A DNA stretch of 64,000 bases from Nectonema munidae (lineage: Eukaryota; Nematomorpha; Nectonematoida; Nectonematidae), in the NCBI GenBank assembly GCA_030549495.1, contig JAUIRK010000990.1, forward strand, positions 39,941-103,940. Direction: 5' to 3'. The notes beneath the pieces were generated by a model. It saw only the letters and a list, made by a program, of their open reading frames with translations. It did not search any database and was not told the DNA's origin. Position numbers and translations under genes: made by a program. Of this stretch, positions 62,990 through 64,000 are shown one piece after another; the first letter of the stretch is position 1, and each line of letters starts with the position of its first letter.

Positions 62990-64000
62990 CTAACCAAAAA
63001 AAAATAAAGCCAGACTTTTAAGGAATAAAATACCTGAGAATATGGAAAAATTATGTCCAGGATGTTTTTAATAAAAAAATGAGATTGAGAAGCTAGAAAT
63101 AGCTGAATGAGTTGAAGAACCATTAGAAGTTGTAACTGTTGAAGAAGTTATTTGTGCTTTTGATCATTTTAAATCAAAAAAGTCGGCAGGGTACAGAATG
63201 CTCATTAGAAATTTTAAAGGTATTTAAGTTGAAGTTTCTAAAAGTCTAATCATTTCCAAACTACTGACTGTTTAAATTAGCAAACTTTTAAAATACGATA
63301 TGAAAAAAATCGTTGAAATAAGTAAAGTTCAGATTGGTTTTATGTCAGAAATTTAGCATAAAAGACGTATTTTTCATTATTAGCTGCTTTGAAAGAAATC
63401 TGAAACGGAATGGTCTTTATAGAAGAAAGGGTGTAAGTGAAGATTTAGTTAATTAAGGCAGTAATGGATTTGTAGACAAGCAAGAATATTTGTATAAAAA
63501 TTGAAAATGTAATTTCTGATGAATTTAAAACAAGAGTAGGGTTACATCAAGGATCACTATTAAGTTTATTTCTTCTCAATATAAGCATAGAAGAAATTCT
63601 TAAAGATGCTATCAAAGAAGATATGAACGAAATTTTATATGCTGATGATATCATTTTAATTGCAGATTCTCTTGAAGATTTAAGTAGGAGAATAAGTTTT
63701 TGGGAAAGAACTTTGGGTTTAAAACTTTAGTAAGTCTAAGAAGTGGATGAAAATAGGTTATTCTTCAGATATACAAAATCTAAGTTCAAGAATAGATCCA
63801 TGTGGTGTTTGTGGGATAAGAGCTAAGAGAAATTCTATTTTTGGTACATCTTGTAGTAAATGGATACATAAAAGGTGCTCTGGTATTTAAGGTAGTTCAT
63901 TAATTAAAAGTTAAAAATTTTAAGTGTACTAGTTGTTCTCATTTTAAAAAAGTTGAAATTAGTAATAAAAGATATAGAACTAGAAAAGGTTGATCAATTT
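62990..64000 (+). mobile_element. degenerate LINE (non-LTR retrotransposon), reverse transcriptase part, cut by window end
   Basis: Blocks in order are VEEPLEVVTVEEVICAFDHF with KSKKSAGY (RT start, about 63110-63190), FKTRVGLHQGSLLSLFLLNI (RT, about 63522), EILYADDIILIADSLEDLSR (the YADD active site, about 63630), and a C-terminal zinc finger, DPCGVCGIRAKRNSIF with CSKWIHKRCSGI (63797-63889). Frames change and stops occur between blocks, for example after KSAGY and after the RT, so the copy is dead. The CG-CG-R-NSI-C-WVHKRCSG finger after the RT is typical of some LINE clades; I do not assign one. Confidence 0.8.

Overview
The window is very AT-rich, intron-rich animal DNA carrying many DNA transposons and tRNA-derived SINEs. 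It suggests an arthropod-type invertebrate; a parasitic copepod would fit the composition and repeats, but nothing here proves the species. There are no rRNA genes, true tRNA genes, prokaryotic operons or CRISPR arrays, and I found no LTR or Polinton-like element.

Three host genes can be supported exon by exon. (1) 2756-21112 (+) holds the last three exons of a pyruvate dehydrogenase kinase (PDK); its 5' part lies before the window. Its last intron is 17.2 kb. (2) 25144-44072 (+) is a 12-exon gene for a secreted or signal-anchored protein that resembles the glycoside hydrolase 13 / SLC3A heavy-chain fold but seems to lack the catalytic residues. (3) 58132-61207 (-) is dynactin subunit 6 (DCTN6), a left-handed beta-helix protein of the dynactin pointed-end complex. 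The three have unrelated jobs.

The most striking structure is an 11.6 kb foldback element (7971-19595) in the last PDK intron. It has long inverted arms of unequal length that enclose two adjacent large palindromes (centres near 11806 and 13288). Both palindromes are built from the same 28-bp satellite array, and their central loops are exact reverse complements of each other. No transposase frame is visible inside it.

Other mobile DNA: a 6.1 kb MULE (50285-56414) with FLYWCH-MULE transposase and iterated subterminal 16-mers; a hAT deletion derivative with a perfect 8-bp duplication (41456-41810); two further short elements with 8-bp duplications (47375-47955, 51695-51960); two TTAA-flanked elements each with an internal palindrome (1851-1980, 59731-59855); two SINE families; a degenerate transposase relic (21964-23248); LINE fragments (30200-30540, 62990-64000). 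Tandem repeats include a fresh 3 x 130 bp array, a roughly 150-bp satellite (44.7-46.2 kb) and several minisatellites. The remaining intergenic DNA shows nothing I can name.
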